Program-made: the position numbers and the translations under genes | Notes under the pieces: model-generated | The model's database searches: none | What the model was told of the DNA's origin: nothing | Seen by the model: the letters and a program-made list of their open reading frames with translations, nothing else | Shown: piece after piece, positions 54,940 through 64,000 of the stretch | Layout of the letters: every line of letters begins with the position of its first letter | Position numbering within the stretch: position 1 is the stretch's first letter | Source: Paroedura picta | Taxonomy: Eukaryota; Chordata; Lepidosauria; Squamata; Gekkonidae | Reading direction: 5' to 3' | Length of the DNA: 64,000 nucleotides | NCBI RefSeq assembly: GCF_049243985.1 | Contig: NC_135380.1 | Location: forward strand, 23,484,501-23,548,500

Positions 54940-55130
54940 AAATCATGGAGGCAATAAAGACACAGCGCAAACACTTATCAAATTTGCAGATGGCCAAAAG
55001 CCAGCAAACGCTCTGCCGAAAAGAGGTTAGGATTTTTAAAAGAGCTTTATAATTAAGCCAGAAAGCCGAAGTCAATTTATCAATATGAAGGATTGATTAA
55101 TTCTCTAAATTGTGGATTTGGAACAGGAAG
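54940..55130. promoter_or_regulatory. Candidate conserved noncoding element
   Basis: Repeat-free block with AGAGCTTTATAATTAAGCC near 55041 and TCAATTTATCAATATGAAGG followed by ATTGATTAATTCTC near 55073-55103. Dense homeobox/CDX-like words; regulatory role is inference. Confidence 0.28.
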
Positions 55131-55554
55131 TTTAATAGGATTTTAAGAACTGAGAACAGTTGAACTGGGTCGAAGAGTTACAATCCACACAGACTAATTT
55201 TCTAAACCTTTGATTGCTTTGTTCATCATAGTTTCCAAACTGGGGTACTGGGAATATTTTTAACAGTTTCTCATACAAAAGGTATTCTAAAACATGGAAC
55301 AACATCTTAAAAGCCCTGTACTGTACTATTTCTTGATTTGGAACTGCCTGCAGGGGAAGCATACTGAAATAATAATTTTAAACAAATGGACACCTCCTTC
55401 AAGAAAAGCAGCTCAACACATTTCTCAGCCTGAGAGTAAGACTGCAGTTTTTTGGAAGATTTGTGAACAGATCTCATTATGTATTTTTAACTTTAAAAAG
55501 CAGACAATGGAAAACCCATATTTGGAATGGAGATTGCATTGTGGTGTTGGAGGT

Positions 55555-55720
55555 GGAAGTAGAGATGCCAGCCTCCAGGGGGCTCATCGCCAGACTGCAG
55601 AGGTCAGTTTCCTTGGAGAAAATGGATGCTTTTGGGGAATGGACTCTATGGCTTTATAGCCTCACTGAGGTCCCTTGCTCCTCAGGATCCATCCACAAAT
55701 CTGATTTGGGGGTGTAGCAT
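55555..55720 (-). repeat. Interspersed repeat family C, minus strand
   Basis: 'GCCAGCCTCCAGGGGGCTCA', 'GTCAGTTTCCTTGGAGAAAA', 'GAATGGACTCTATGGCTTTA'. A plus-strand family-C scrap (ATTTACTCCAGGAGAACTGA) follows at 55788. Confidence 0.55.
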
Positions 55721-55828
55721 GGGGACGGCAAGGACTGCAGGGAGAAGAGAGTGCAGTAGGGATGTGAGTCCATGTTCTGAAATTGTCATTTACTCCAGGA
55801 GAACTGATCTTTACCATCTGGAAAACAG

Positions 55829-56102
55829 TTTGGTGTAGTGGTTAGGAGTGCGGACCTCTAATCTGGCAAGCCAGGTACGATTCCACACTCCCCCACATGC
55901 AGCCAGCTGGGTGACCTTGGGCTCTCCACAGCACTGATAAAGCTGTTCTGACCAAGCAGTAATGTCAGAGCTCTCTCAACCTCAACTCCCTCACAGGATG
56001 TCTGTTGTGGGGAAAGGAAAGGGAAGGCGACTGTAAGCTGCTTTGAGACTCCTTTGGGTAGAGAAAAGCGGCATATAAGAACCAACTCTTCTTCTTCTTC
56101 AG
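55829..56102 (+). mobile_element. tRNA-derived SINE (family B), best-preserved copy
   Basis: Head GTTTGGTGTAGTGGTTAGGA, B-box-like GGTACGATTCCAC, body TGTCTGTTGTGGGGAAAGGA, 3' end AAGCGGCATATAAGAACCAA and the tail CTCTTCTTCTTCTTC. Confidence 0.88.
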
Positions 56103-56589
56103 TTGAAAATCTGGGAGAGCTCCAGACCCCACCAGGAGAATGGCAACTCTACTCTCCGTCACATGACTCTTCCCTCCCTCCTCCGTCCTGCCTCTTCCAC
56201 CTCAGCTACTTAGATTTCAAAACCCGCAAGTGTCTGCCATGATGGCTCATCTCACTTGGCCTTCAGTGACCCAGTCGAGAAGATATTGTTGCTGACCAGT
56301 GTGTTTAGTGAAAAATCACTGTGTCGACCAGAAAATAAGTTAATGTCATGACCTGTAGAATCTTGTTTTGTTGAGTAACCCAAGTTATGTTTCTGTATTA
56401 TTCCCAATTCAGTATTCTTCCTTATTGTTTCTATTCCAGATTCAGTCCTCCTGACTCCACTCTGCACTCTCCAGATTCTCCCATGCTCCCTCCCCCCATG
56501 ACACACCAGGGTCTCAGAGGTGGCATAATTCCAGAGTTTTGGCAATCCCAAATTAGTGCATCTGAGTAAGATGCAGTCATTTCCCCATT

Positions 56590-56965
56590 CCTCACAAGAT
56601 GCCTTTAATGATGCTTTTCCAAAGAATTTTTTCTTTGTTCTTTGCTATTTAGTCAAGAGCGGCTGTTGACTTCATTAAGCACTTCCTCGTACTCTCACTT
56701 GTGCCGAGATACCACAAGATAATTTTAATAAGGAAATGATTGATTAAATGGTGAAAGGCGGAGACAGTTAATCAACTAAAAACCTTTTGTGGGTTGACGG
56801 CCCGAGTGACCGTAAAACTAGATAAGTGGGTGGATTAAAAAAAGAAAAACCTGCAAAGAGAATAGCAGGGCATTATGTGATGCCAAAAAGTCAAAAGGCC
56901 CTGAATTAAAATGTGAATTAATAACTGGCTCAACAGAAGGAGGGTAGCTGAAAATCACCTGCCAT
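56590..56965. promoter_or_regulatory. Candidate conserved noncoding element
   Basis: Long repeat-free block rich in homeobox/HNF1-like words: TGACTTCATTAAGCAC near 56667, AATGATTGATTAAATGG near 56735, ACAGTTAATCAACTAAAA near 56764. It shares no words with the local repeat families and is the longest such block in the intergenic region. Confidence 0.33.
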
Positions 56966-57370
56966 TTATGGTAGGTGAGTCAGCAAAGAGGAGCACGTTG
57001 GCCACTAACAGAAAATGGCATTTTGGAGTGTCCTCATCTTTCCTTTTATATTCAAATATACTTTTATTGGCATGACTAAGTATGGGAAAGTTGTGAATGC
57101 TTATAAGGACAGTTTTCTATTGGGGGGTAGGGTGCATAGGTTGCTGGTACTCTGGGAGACGTCTGGCAGCCAAGGGCTTTCTACCTAGCCAGAGGCAGAG
57201 CCCCCAACCCAGTCAGAAGGCCCCTCTACCTTAATATGTGCTACAGTTGCTTTCTCTTGTGAGAGCTGAAAGACCACTCTTAACCTCTTTCAGCCTTAGT
57301 GACTGTACCTTTTCTCCCTCCCATATCTTATCACAGGCCAAATCATGTTTTGTGTGTGTGTGTTATTGAA

Positions 57371-57566
57371 TCTAGGATTGCTAACCTCCAGGTGGGACCT
57401 GGAGATCTCCCAAAATTACATCATCTCCAGATCCCCTGTTGGAAATGGCTGCTTTGGGGGGTTGCCTCTGGCATTAGACAGTGTTGAAGTCCCTCCCCTT
57501 ACCACACCCCATTGTCCCCAGGCTCCACCCCCAAATCTCCAGGAATTTCCAACTTGGATCCGACGG
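57371..57566 (-). repeat. Interspersed repeat family C, near full length, minus strand
   Basis: 'AGGATTGCTAACCTCCAGGT', 'GGGACCTGGAGATCTCCC', 'TCTCCAGATCCCCTGTTGGA', 'AATGGCTGCTTTGGGGGG' and 'CTCCACCCCCAAATCTCCAG'. This copy and 59098-59300 define the family at about 200 bp with partly complementary ends. Confidence 0.6.
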
Positions 57567-57631
57567 CCCTAATTTTGAATTCCAGACATGCAATGGGCTA
57601 CAGACTCTCCCACTATGCTGTTTTCCTGATC

Positions 57632-57770
57632 TGTCCTGACTGGAATACCTCAGGCTTGCTCCGTCTCATCAGATCTCAGAAGCTAAGCAGGGTTGGTGCT
57701 GGTTTGTATTTGGATGAGAGACTACCAATGAAGTCCAGAATTGCTGTCACCCTCTACTTGTCTGTCATGT
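57632..57770 (+). mobile_element. 5S-rRNA-derived SINE fragment
   Basis: 'CTCATCAGATCTCAGAAGCT', AAGCAGGGTTGGTGCTGGTT and TTGGATGAGAGACTACC match internal 5S rRNA sequence (box A/IE/box C region). GAAGTCCAGAATTGCTGTC then follows, as in squamate 5S-SINEs. The 5S part lacks its first third and the SINE tail is lost, so it is not a 5S gene. Confidence 0.75.
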
Positions 57771-59097
57771 AAACCCGACAGGATCTCCATTAGTTTGCTC
57801 CAACTAAATGGAGCATTCCACCACCAAGTTACTTTAAGCCTCCAAGAAGAAGAAAAATAGTCGGTTGTTTATATTGTGCCTTAAAACGGCACAGAGGAAT
57901 ACATTTTCTGTCAGGGAAATAGCACCAGTGTGAGGAGCCAACCATTATCTTCCACATCTCTCAAGCTCAGGCCCCTCTTCAGCAGCTAGAGTGTACTTAG
58001 GATCATGGACTCCCATAATCATGTATAATTCAATCCGTGCTATTTCAAAAAGATCAGAGACTCTATTCCCCAACTTTTTAAAACTTAAAAGCACCCTAAT
58101 GAAAGAGGAAGGAGAAAGGGGAAAGAAAGAGGGTGCTTAACTTTTCCCCTTCCTGCTATTTGCCTGCTCAAGATAGCCACCCTTCAACTTGCTCCCTATA
58201 TTAGGGTGGGGGAAGAGATGGGCCCTAAACCTGTCTTCCTATGAGAAAAGCAACATGACAAGGGGGTTGTTTTCTGGGCAGAGGATACAGCAGAGCAGAC
58301 TCCTCCTTCTTGGGCTGAGCCAGTTGGTGGTATGATGTTCCTTGCCCTCAACCTTGGTTCAGTTGAGAAAGTTGGCCCATTTGGAAACTGGTTACTAACC
58401 AGAGTTGAATGGGCTCTGTATGGAATTAGAAGAAAGGGTTACCACATTCCAGATTGCCCCACGAGATCCAGGTGCTCAAGGCATGAAATCTAAATGGCAG
58501 TCCCATGCTAAGCATGCACCAGTGCTACTGGCTGGTTTCCATTTGGGTTGGTGGTGACTATATTCAGTTCTGGACTCTTAAATGTTAAGGAAGACATAAA
58601 AAGAGTGCAGGTCCCAAAGAGAGGAGCATATGAGAGAGGATTAAAGATATTTGAGAGAATATCTGAGAAGCAGTTGAAGGAATTGGGTAAGCTCAGCTCA
58701 GAAGAAAGAAGATTAAGGGAAGGCAGGATATCAGCCTTCAGATATTAAATAGGTTGCGGTAAAGGATCTAGTCGAGTTCTTCAGGCAGAAGCTTGGTTTG
58801 GAGGGGCAAATCAGACACAGTGCGTTTAATCCCTGATCTGCTATATTCAGAATCTAGGGTGCCAATTTTTAAGAGCAGAAGAGGCACAAAGCCCTCCTCA
58901 TTTGGTTATTTTTAACCCATCGTTTTAGCCAAATGTTGGCTTCCCTTGCCCTCCAAAATACTCACAGCACCCAGGATATGAATGACAATTCTATAAACAT
59001 GTACTTTGAAGGGGGGATTTTAAGCTGGTGGCTTCCTCTTCTCCTCTCTGATAGTCTCAGCCATTGCAGTTGGTAGCAGAAGCTCCATACTGCAAAG
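57771..59097. other. Gene-free sequence with a possible LINE scrap
   Basis: 58548-58800 (ATTCAGTTCTGGACTCTTAA, AAGAGTGCAGGTCCCAAAGA, AGCCTTCAGATATTAAATAG) has the order of a CR1/L3 ORF2 3' region, but decayed. Nothing else was recognised. Confidence 0.35.
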
Positions 59098-59300
59098 GGT
59101 TCCAGTAGGACTGCCAACTCTGTAGAGAAATTCCTGGATATTTGAGGGTGGAGCCTGGGGTGGGTGAGGTTTGGGGAGATAACGCCATGTAGTCCATCCT
59201 CCACGGCAACCATTTTCTCTAGGGGAAATGATCCCTGTAGTGTGATCATCAGTTGCAATTCTGAGATATCTCCAGGCCTCACCTGGAGGTTGGCAGACCT
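59098..59300 (+). repeat. Interspersed repeat family C, near full length, plus strand
   Basis: 'AAATTCCTGGATATTTGAGG', 'GTGGAGCCTGGGGTGGGT', 'CAACCATTTTCTCTAGGGGA', 'TCTCCAGGCCTCACCTGGAG' and 'GTTGGCAGACC'. It is the reverse orientation of 57371-57566. Confidence 0.6.
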
Positions 59301-60735
59301 TTGGTTTAACATTTTTGGGAACCTTTCTAGATACTTTCAACAATATTCTATCTCCTACTGAGGGCTTGAGTCAGAGCTGGTAAGTCAAACAAGTCCCCTC
59401 TTGTATTTGACAAGTCCAGCTGTTGACCACCATACTAAAGAGAAAGATTTTCCAGATTATATTTGAACTCAGGCTCCGATGGATCTCAAAGAGTGGGGAA
59501 ATTCCACAAATATGCTACAGCCACTGAGAAAACACCATCGTCCCCGAGACTGAGGAAGCTGTACAACACATCTGCTTGTCTACCAGAGTGCTGACTGAAA
59601 GCCAAATCCCCATGTTGCTTTGCATGATTTAGCTGTGAGTAATGGCTGGATGCCAGTGCAAAGCATTCTGGGAAACAAGAACAACAACAACAACAGAGTT
59701 GTCCTGGCACTGCTAGGCTACCACTTTGATCAGCGACTGGATGAGTGCCAGGGAGACGTATTTGCCAGCTGCACGTCTCACCTGGAATCAGGAACCAGCC
59801 TCCCCCCCTGCCTTCCCACAGTGCCCTGTGTGGTTGGTTTTCCTGACCGCTGGCTCACCCTTGGGCTAAGCTGCAATCGGAGGTTTCTGGCGGAGCTGAA
59901 GTCAGGGCCTTGAACTGCTAACGGAGAGGGGAGCCAGACACTGACACAAGGGCATCCTGCCTCTCAGCCGCTAGTCAGGAGCCTTAATTAAACGAGGGAA
60001 AGCTCTGAAATTATAGGTCTCCAGGCCATGTCTGGCCAGAGTTGCCTGCTACTTTGGGGTCAAAGAAGGGTCTTCTGTAGCATGTAGCTGAATTCAGAAT
60101 ATGCCAGGTAACCCCACTGGGCCAGAGGTTTTCTCAGACTGCGCTGTGGGAGGAGGGGATTGTGTGTGTGTGTGTCTTAATCAAACTAGCAGTGGCAGAC
60201 AAGCTGCTGATTAGACAGCTTGTCTTCCAAGACAGATTTCTTCCTCTTAAAACATGGAGCCACAGAAACGTATGGGGTACATTCTCTGTTGACAACTCCC
60301 AGGCCTGCCATGTCTGGCTGCTACCATGCAAACACTGAGTGTGCCATAGAATGTGACCCTTTGCGCTGTGTAAGTGTTCTGTGGCTCATGGGTAGGGGAA
60401 TCTTGACAGACAAGGGCTCCAGTGGGGAGAAAGCTTGAAAAATGACCTTCTTAGCCTGAAGGTGCACTATTGGGGGGGGGGGGGGGACACAGAATATGTT
60501 TTGTACATATTGCTACTTCTCTGAGTAGTGAAACATTCCTGGAGTAGCACCTACTCTGGTAGCTTTTTATTTGCTCTAGGTTTGCTGTCTCTCTCCCCTT
60601 CCCTTTCTCTGCCAGTCTTTCTTTCTTTTCTTCCTCCCGTGCCAAAATGTCTTTCTGGCACCCCTTTAACTTAGGTTGCAACCCTGCTGCCAGTTACGGC
60701 TTCAACACCAATGGTCTAGAATAGATTGGCGGTGG
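59301..60735. other. Gene-free sequence
   Basis: No exon was recognised. It contains an (ACA)n tract near 59680, a GT tract near 60161 and a G14 run near 60473. 59930-60010 (CTTAATTAAACGAGGGAAAG) is a short unique block that could be regulatory. Confidence 0.35.
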
Positions 60736-60989
60736 TGTGTTTGCGGTTCTGCTGAGGACTGAGTTTGAGGATCAATGTAATTGACCAATGTGCAGCTAGA
60801 TCCCCTCTGCCGGATCCAGTTAGTTTAGACTGAAACTGTTGGCAGGAAGATCCTTTGTCTGCTGCTGTATATAAGTTGGGATTTTGCTGGGTTCAGTTTC
60901 TAGTTCTACTTGTACTATGCTGGGATCATAATACAGAGCTCAAATTGCTTCCAGTGTCCATGTCAACCTCTAAACCCACAGTTTTAACA
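60736..60989 (+). mobile_element. Solo LTR, fossil
   Basis: TGTGTTTGCGGTTCTGCTGA at the start and CCCACAGTTTTAACA at the end, with TATA-like GCTGTATATAAGTTGGG near 60862 and a CATAATACAGAGC end signal. It is homologous throughout to the minus-strand copy at 54626-54923. No clear target duplication was seen; its 3' boundary abuts the microsatellite. Confidence 0.6.
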
Positions 60990-60993
60990 GATG

Positions 60994-61147
<154 letters not shown>

Positions 61148-61539
61148 TCAGGATTTTTACATTGATTGCGGATGCTCTCCACACCCTATCTACTTTGTTT
61201 TCTTTGTCCCTCTGCTTCATTCCTTAGAATTAGGGATTGGCTGAGGTGGGGGGAGTTAAAGAAGGAAAAAGATATTCCTCGTATGACATTCATAGTTTAT
61301 GGTTCAGGACCAGAGTTGTCACGTCTTGACTGCTAGAGTGGCTAACAGCCTTGAGAAACTACATTTTCTGCCCATTTAATAGAGGCTTAATATGGTCTCT
61401 AAATCTGCTGGCAACCTTAGGTGAGGCCAAGGGAATGAAGCAAGAAAGGATGTTCTAGGGTAAGACTGAGCCCGTTTGTGTGAAGCCTGTGGCAGATTTT
61501 GCATGGAGGATTGTACAAGCATGGTGCAGCAGATGAGGA

Positions 61540-61722
61540 TCTGGGAGGCCTAGGTTCAAATCCCTTCTTGGCCATGGAGGATTGCTGGATGATCTTGAGT
61601 CAGTCAAAAACTCTCAGCCTAACCAACCTTGCAGTGTTGTTGTGAGGAGAACAAAGAGAAAGGGATAATGATATAAGTGTCTGTGGGTCACCACTGGAAA
61701 GAAAAGTAGGGTATAAATTGAT
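61540..61722 (+). mobile_element. Old Sauria-type SINE
   Basis: 'TAGGTTCAAATCCCTTCTTG' (B box), 'CTCTCAGCCTAACCAACCTT', 'TTGTTGTGAGGAGAA' and 'AGTAGGGTATAAATTGATG' follow the Sauria SINE order. 5' head is degraded. Confidence 0.65.
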
Positions 61723-61761
61723 GAAATTATTTCTACAAAAAGAATTCTCAAAACAACTGTT

Positions 61762-62679
61762 TTTTTTTTTATGATTCAACTCTTTATTTTCATGTGAGTG
61801 TGTTCATGTATAAACACTCACAAACAGTTTATCAAGTATGTGTATACACCAGGACTAAATTTTGTTCCAGTTTCATGAAAAATAACATCATTTCTACATC
61901 ACTGAATGAAAATCTGCAGGAAGCTATCACATTTTCTAAAATAATAACAAAAAGGGCAAGGACAGATTTTTCATTGTATAAACAGCCTCCCAAAATATTG
62001 CAGAAATGTATTTTTAAATACTGCTCTTCCAAACCTTTCCAGTATAAATAAAACAATAGGTAGAAAGTGGGGGAACAAGCCCCAAATGACCTCGACACTG
62101 AGATTTCTGTTGCATGAGACTGATTCATTCTGGAGAATCATTCTGATCTGTGTTGAAAGCAAAGGAAGACATAAAGCACTGGAATCTCTCAAGCTTTGGT
62201 TTGCTCTGAAGAAGTGAAAGTCAGGTTGAACACAGAGACGTGTCCTCTTTTTATAAAGAGGGAACAGAACACTGAAAAGCACTAAGAACATGTTGAAGGA
62301 AAAGGGAAGTTGCAGGTACAGTTTTAAATCACAGGCCAAAGAGCTGAGAGGAAAGTTCCTATGGAACTTTATTTTTTTTTTTAGAAAGTTTTTATTTTCC
62401 AAAGTTAAAGACAATGAGATACATGCAATCTATATTGTCAATACAGAAAAAGGAAGGCTATGATCTTCATTTAATACACTTAGTTCCCTGTTTCAATCCC
62501 CTTTGTATTATTTTCTTAAATAGTTCAGGTAAGGGCCCCATTGTTCTTGAAAGGCCTCTTCTGTTTTTCCGTTAACTATCAGTGTCAGTTTAGCCATCTT
62601 AGCAAAGTCAGCTAGTTTATTCAGCCAGTCTTCTTTCGAGGGTAGTTCTTGCGTTTTTCGAGGGTAGTTCTTGCGTTTT
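61762..62679 (-). mobile_element. L1 3' end with apparent 3' transduction, flanked by a 12-bp target duplication
   Basis: Minus-strand L1-type insertion. The promoter-distal part, 62679 down to about 62383, encodes the L1 ORF2 C-terminus (EDWLNKLADFAKMAKLTLIV, then EEAFQEQWGPYL and a stop near 62517). A 3' UTR follows with AATAAA (62396-62391) and an A11 run (62382-62372). The copy then continues for about 600 bp of other sequence to a second AATAAA (61788-61783) and a terminal A run at 61770-61762. The whole unit is bracketed by AAAACAACTGTT at 61750-61761 and 62680-62691, which implies one insertion. It is 5'-truncated. Confidence 0.75.
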
Positions 62680-62944
62680 AAAACAACTGTTGATGATAAT
62701 TAACAACAGAAGATACAGAAGAAAAGTCTAAAGCTTTTAGAATAACTGTCATTTTTACCCAAAATGTGCAGAGATTGGAAATGCATCTGCACATGCTCCA
62801 CAGCTAGTGCTTATGCCGAACTACAAATACAGACAAGTGGGACAGTTTGTAGTGTCTACAATCAGAGAGAGAAAAGCTATTGGGGTAGATTTTTTCCCTC
62901 TGCCAAACTATATACAAGAGAAAAAAATAAGGGCTATTAAAGAA

Positions 62945-63310
62945 ATTGGGGAGTAAGTCACAGTTCTCTCAGGGCTCTCACAGCCCCATCTACCTCACAA
63001 GGTGTCTGTTGTGGGGGAGAACAAATTTTGAGTCCAGCGGCACCTTTTAAGCCCAACAAAGATTTATTCAAGGCATGAGCATTGGTGAGCATGCACATGT
63101 CCTCAGATAAAGTGTTCATGCACACGAAATCTCATTCTTTGGGTCTTTAAAGTGCCACTGGACTCAAATTTTGTGGTGCTACTTCAGACCAACACCGCTA
63201 CCCACCTGAATCTATCTTTGTTGTAGGGGGAGGAAGGGAAGGCGCTTGTAAGCCCCTTTGAGACTCTTTCGGGCAGAAAAAAGCGGGGTATAAAAAACAA
63301 CTCTTTATTA
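62945..63310 (+). mobile_element. tRNA-derived SINE (family B), 3' half, split by an insertion
   Basis: 'AGTCACAGTTCTCTCAGGGC' and 'CTACCTCACAAGGTGTCTGT' lie left of the insert, and 'GAGGAAGGGAAGGCGCTTGT' to 'AAAGCGGGGTATAAAAAACA' lie right of it. Joined by eye they follow the SINE order without loss. Confidence 0.8.
63020..63218 (+). mobile_element. Retroposon-like insert with hairpin ends inside a SINE
   Basis: AATTTTGAGTCCAGCGGCAC near its left is complemented by GTGCCACTGGACTCAAATTT near 63153, then TTCAGACCAACACCGCTACC and 'cacctgaatctatct' close it. It is flanked by TGTTGTGGGGGAG (63007-63019) and TGTTGTAGGGGGAG (63219-63232), a target duplication of 13-14 bp that fits target-primed retroposition rather than hAT movement. 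Confidence 0.65.
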
Positions 63311-63439
63311 GATGAAATGAGGAACAACAATTCTACACACTCTGCTTGCTACCAACCAAGATCTCAAGCCCCTGCCAGATTCCTTAGTTCTCGCCCCCCT
63401 CTAGCGGGGCTTTCCCGACGCTGCACCCGAGACAACTGG

Positions 63440-63541
63440 AGCCCCGCCCACTCCGCTCTTCTTGCAACGGCATTGGTTGCCTTTCTCTTTCCCGCCCCTC
63501 TGATTGGGCCGCCTGTATGTTGATATAAACCGCGAGGTAAG
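63440..63541 (+). promoter_or_regulatory. CpG-rich promoter of an unidentified downstream gene
   Basis: CpG density rises sharply from about 63380. Two inverted CCAAT boxes (ATTGG at 63472-63476 and 63503-63507), a GC box CCCGCCCC at 63491-63498 and a TATA-like GATATAAA at 63522-63529 are spaced as in a vertebrate promoter reading rightward. A consensus donor GAG|GTAAGA lies at 63534-63542. Confidence 0.6.
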
Positions 63542-63631
63542 ATGGCGACGGGGTTCTGCGGGTCGGGTGTTCTGAGGGCGCTGAATCCTCCGCGCACGTT
63601 CCTTCTAGAAGCACCTCGCAGGCAACTTTAG
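63542..63631 (+). CDS. Possible first coding exon of an unidentified gene (29 codons to an in-frame stop)
   Basis: The ATG sits in TAAGATGGCGAC, close to the TISU/YY1 element SAAGATGGCGGC that marks start codons a few bases after the cap site. About 15-20 bases separate it from where a TATA-directed start would lie. It reads MATGFCGSGVLRALNPPRTF and stops at 63629, so if coding it must splice before then, and no strong donor is visible. Alternatively the ATG is intronic, after the GAG|GTAAGA donor at 63537. I do not recognise the product; in human the neighbour 3' of SEMA4C is ANKRD39, whose N-terminus it does not match. Confidence 0.3.
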   Translation: MATGFCGSGVLRALNPPRTFLLEAPRRQL

Positions 63632-64000
63632 GGCCTGTAGGACCCCAGGGCAAGGGAAACTTTGCGTTGGGGTGCTTTCTGAAGTTTGGAGAGCATTGCT
63701 CATATTTCTTTGTCCGCCTGCGCCTTGAGCTGCACAGATGCACGCGCTGCTCCGTCCCGCCGATTAAGAGATATGACCCTTGTTGTATCACTATCCAGGG
63801 ATCGCTGCCTGAATATTCCGTTTTCCCTTCTGTATGTTGCGTTCCTTCAGTCTGCAGTGGCTTCTCCTCTGCCGGCTGGAAGAGCAGCCGCAGCAGTTAG
63901 GCAGATGCTAGGAATTATGTATATAATAATTTGCACGACTGCGTCCAAAATATGCCTTGGCAGCTGCAGCGTGTGGAATTGCATGCCGGGAAAATGCAGA
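63632..64000. other. Downstream of the promoter, no exon recognised
   Basis: Moderate CpG content, probably the first intron or 5' region of the gene that starts near 63540. No further exon could be assigned before the window ends. Confidence 0.35.

Noticed and set aside
57632-57770. 5S rRNA gene
   Set aside because: Only the internal part of 5S is present, diverged, and followed by SINE body sequence; it is a 5S-derived SINE remnant.
63316-63523. 68-codon open frame over the promoter
   Set aside because: It covers the SINE end and the CCAAT/GC-box promoter; the frame is open because of CpG-rich composition.
63542-63631. First exon of ANKRD39, the human neighbour downstream of SEMA4C
   Set aside because: The translated start does not resemble the ANKRD39 N-terminus, so I left the gene unnamed.

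Overview
This is vertebrate nuclear DNA. Coding sequence is a small fraction, split by GT-AG introns, in a sea of interspersed repeats. The repeat set points to a squamate reptile: CR1 LINE 3' ends with ATTCTATG-type tails, two tRNA-derived SINE families of the Sauria-SINE kind, a 5S-rRNA-derived SINE, an L1 3' end, a DIRS-like fossil and many hAT-type MITEs. The mix looks gecko-like to me, but that is inference from memory of these families. The one gene I can name is SEMA4C (semaphorin 4C) on the + strand. Thirteen coding exons run from 23932 to 39297 and encode about 801 residues: nearly all of the Sema domain, then PSI, Ig-like, transmembrane and cytoplasmic regions ending in the PDZ ligand ESSV. 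The 3' UTR runs to about 40615 with an AATAAA at 40594. The exon with the start codon and signal peptide was not found; it is probably upstream of position 1 or hidden in the first 23.9 kb. Layout: 1-23931 is gene-free as far as I can see (SEMA4C 5' flank and/or first intron), with CR1, SINE, hAT and MITE copies separated by unique stretches, a few of which read like conserved noncoding elements. 23932-40615 is SEMA4C; its two large introns carry a SINE, a 730-bp long-inverted-repeat element, two MITE remnants and a gag-like leader fragment. 40616-63440 is a long gene desert holding a DIRS-like fossil (about 43640-45420), MITEs, SINEs, CR1 tails, two solo LTRs, a TTTC/TC microsatellite and, at 61762-62679, an L1 end that appears to carry a 3' transduction. 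At 63440-63640 a CpG-rich promoter appears: two inverted CCAAT boxes, a GC box and a TISU/YY1-like ATG overlapping a consensus splice donor. This probably opens the next + strand gene, which I could not identify. The most notable observations are the putative L1 3' transduction with a 22-bp duplication at its 5' junction, a MITE copy containing a duplicate of its own flanking DNA, a 77-bp minimal MITE with intact target-site duplications, a NAGNAG acceptor and two Pumilio sites in SEMA4C, the donor/TISU overlap, and several candidate regulatory elements. I saw no prokaryote-type system, CRISPR array or functional structural RNA gene.
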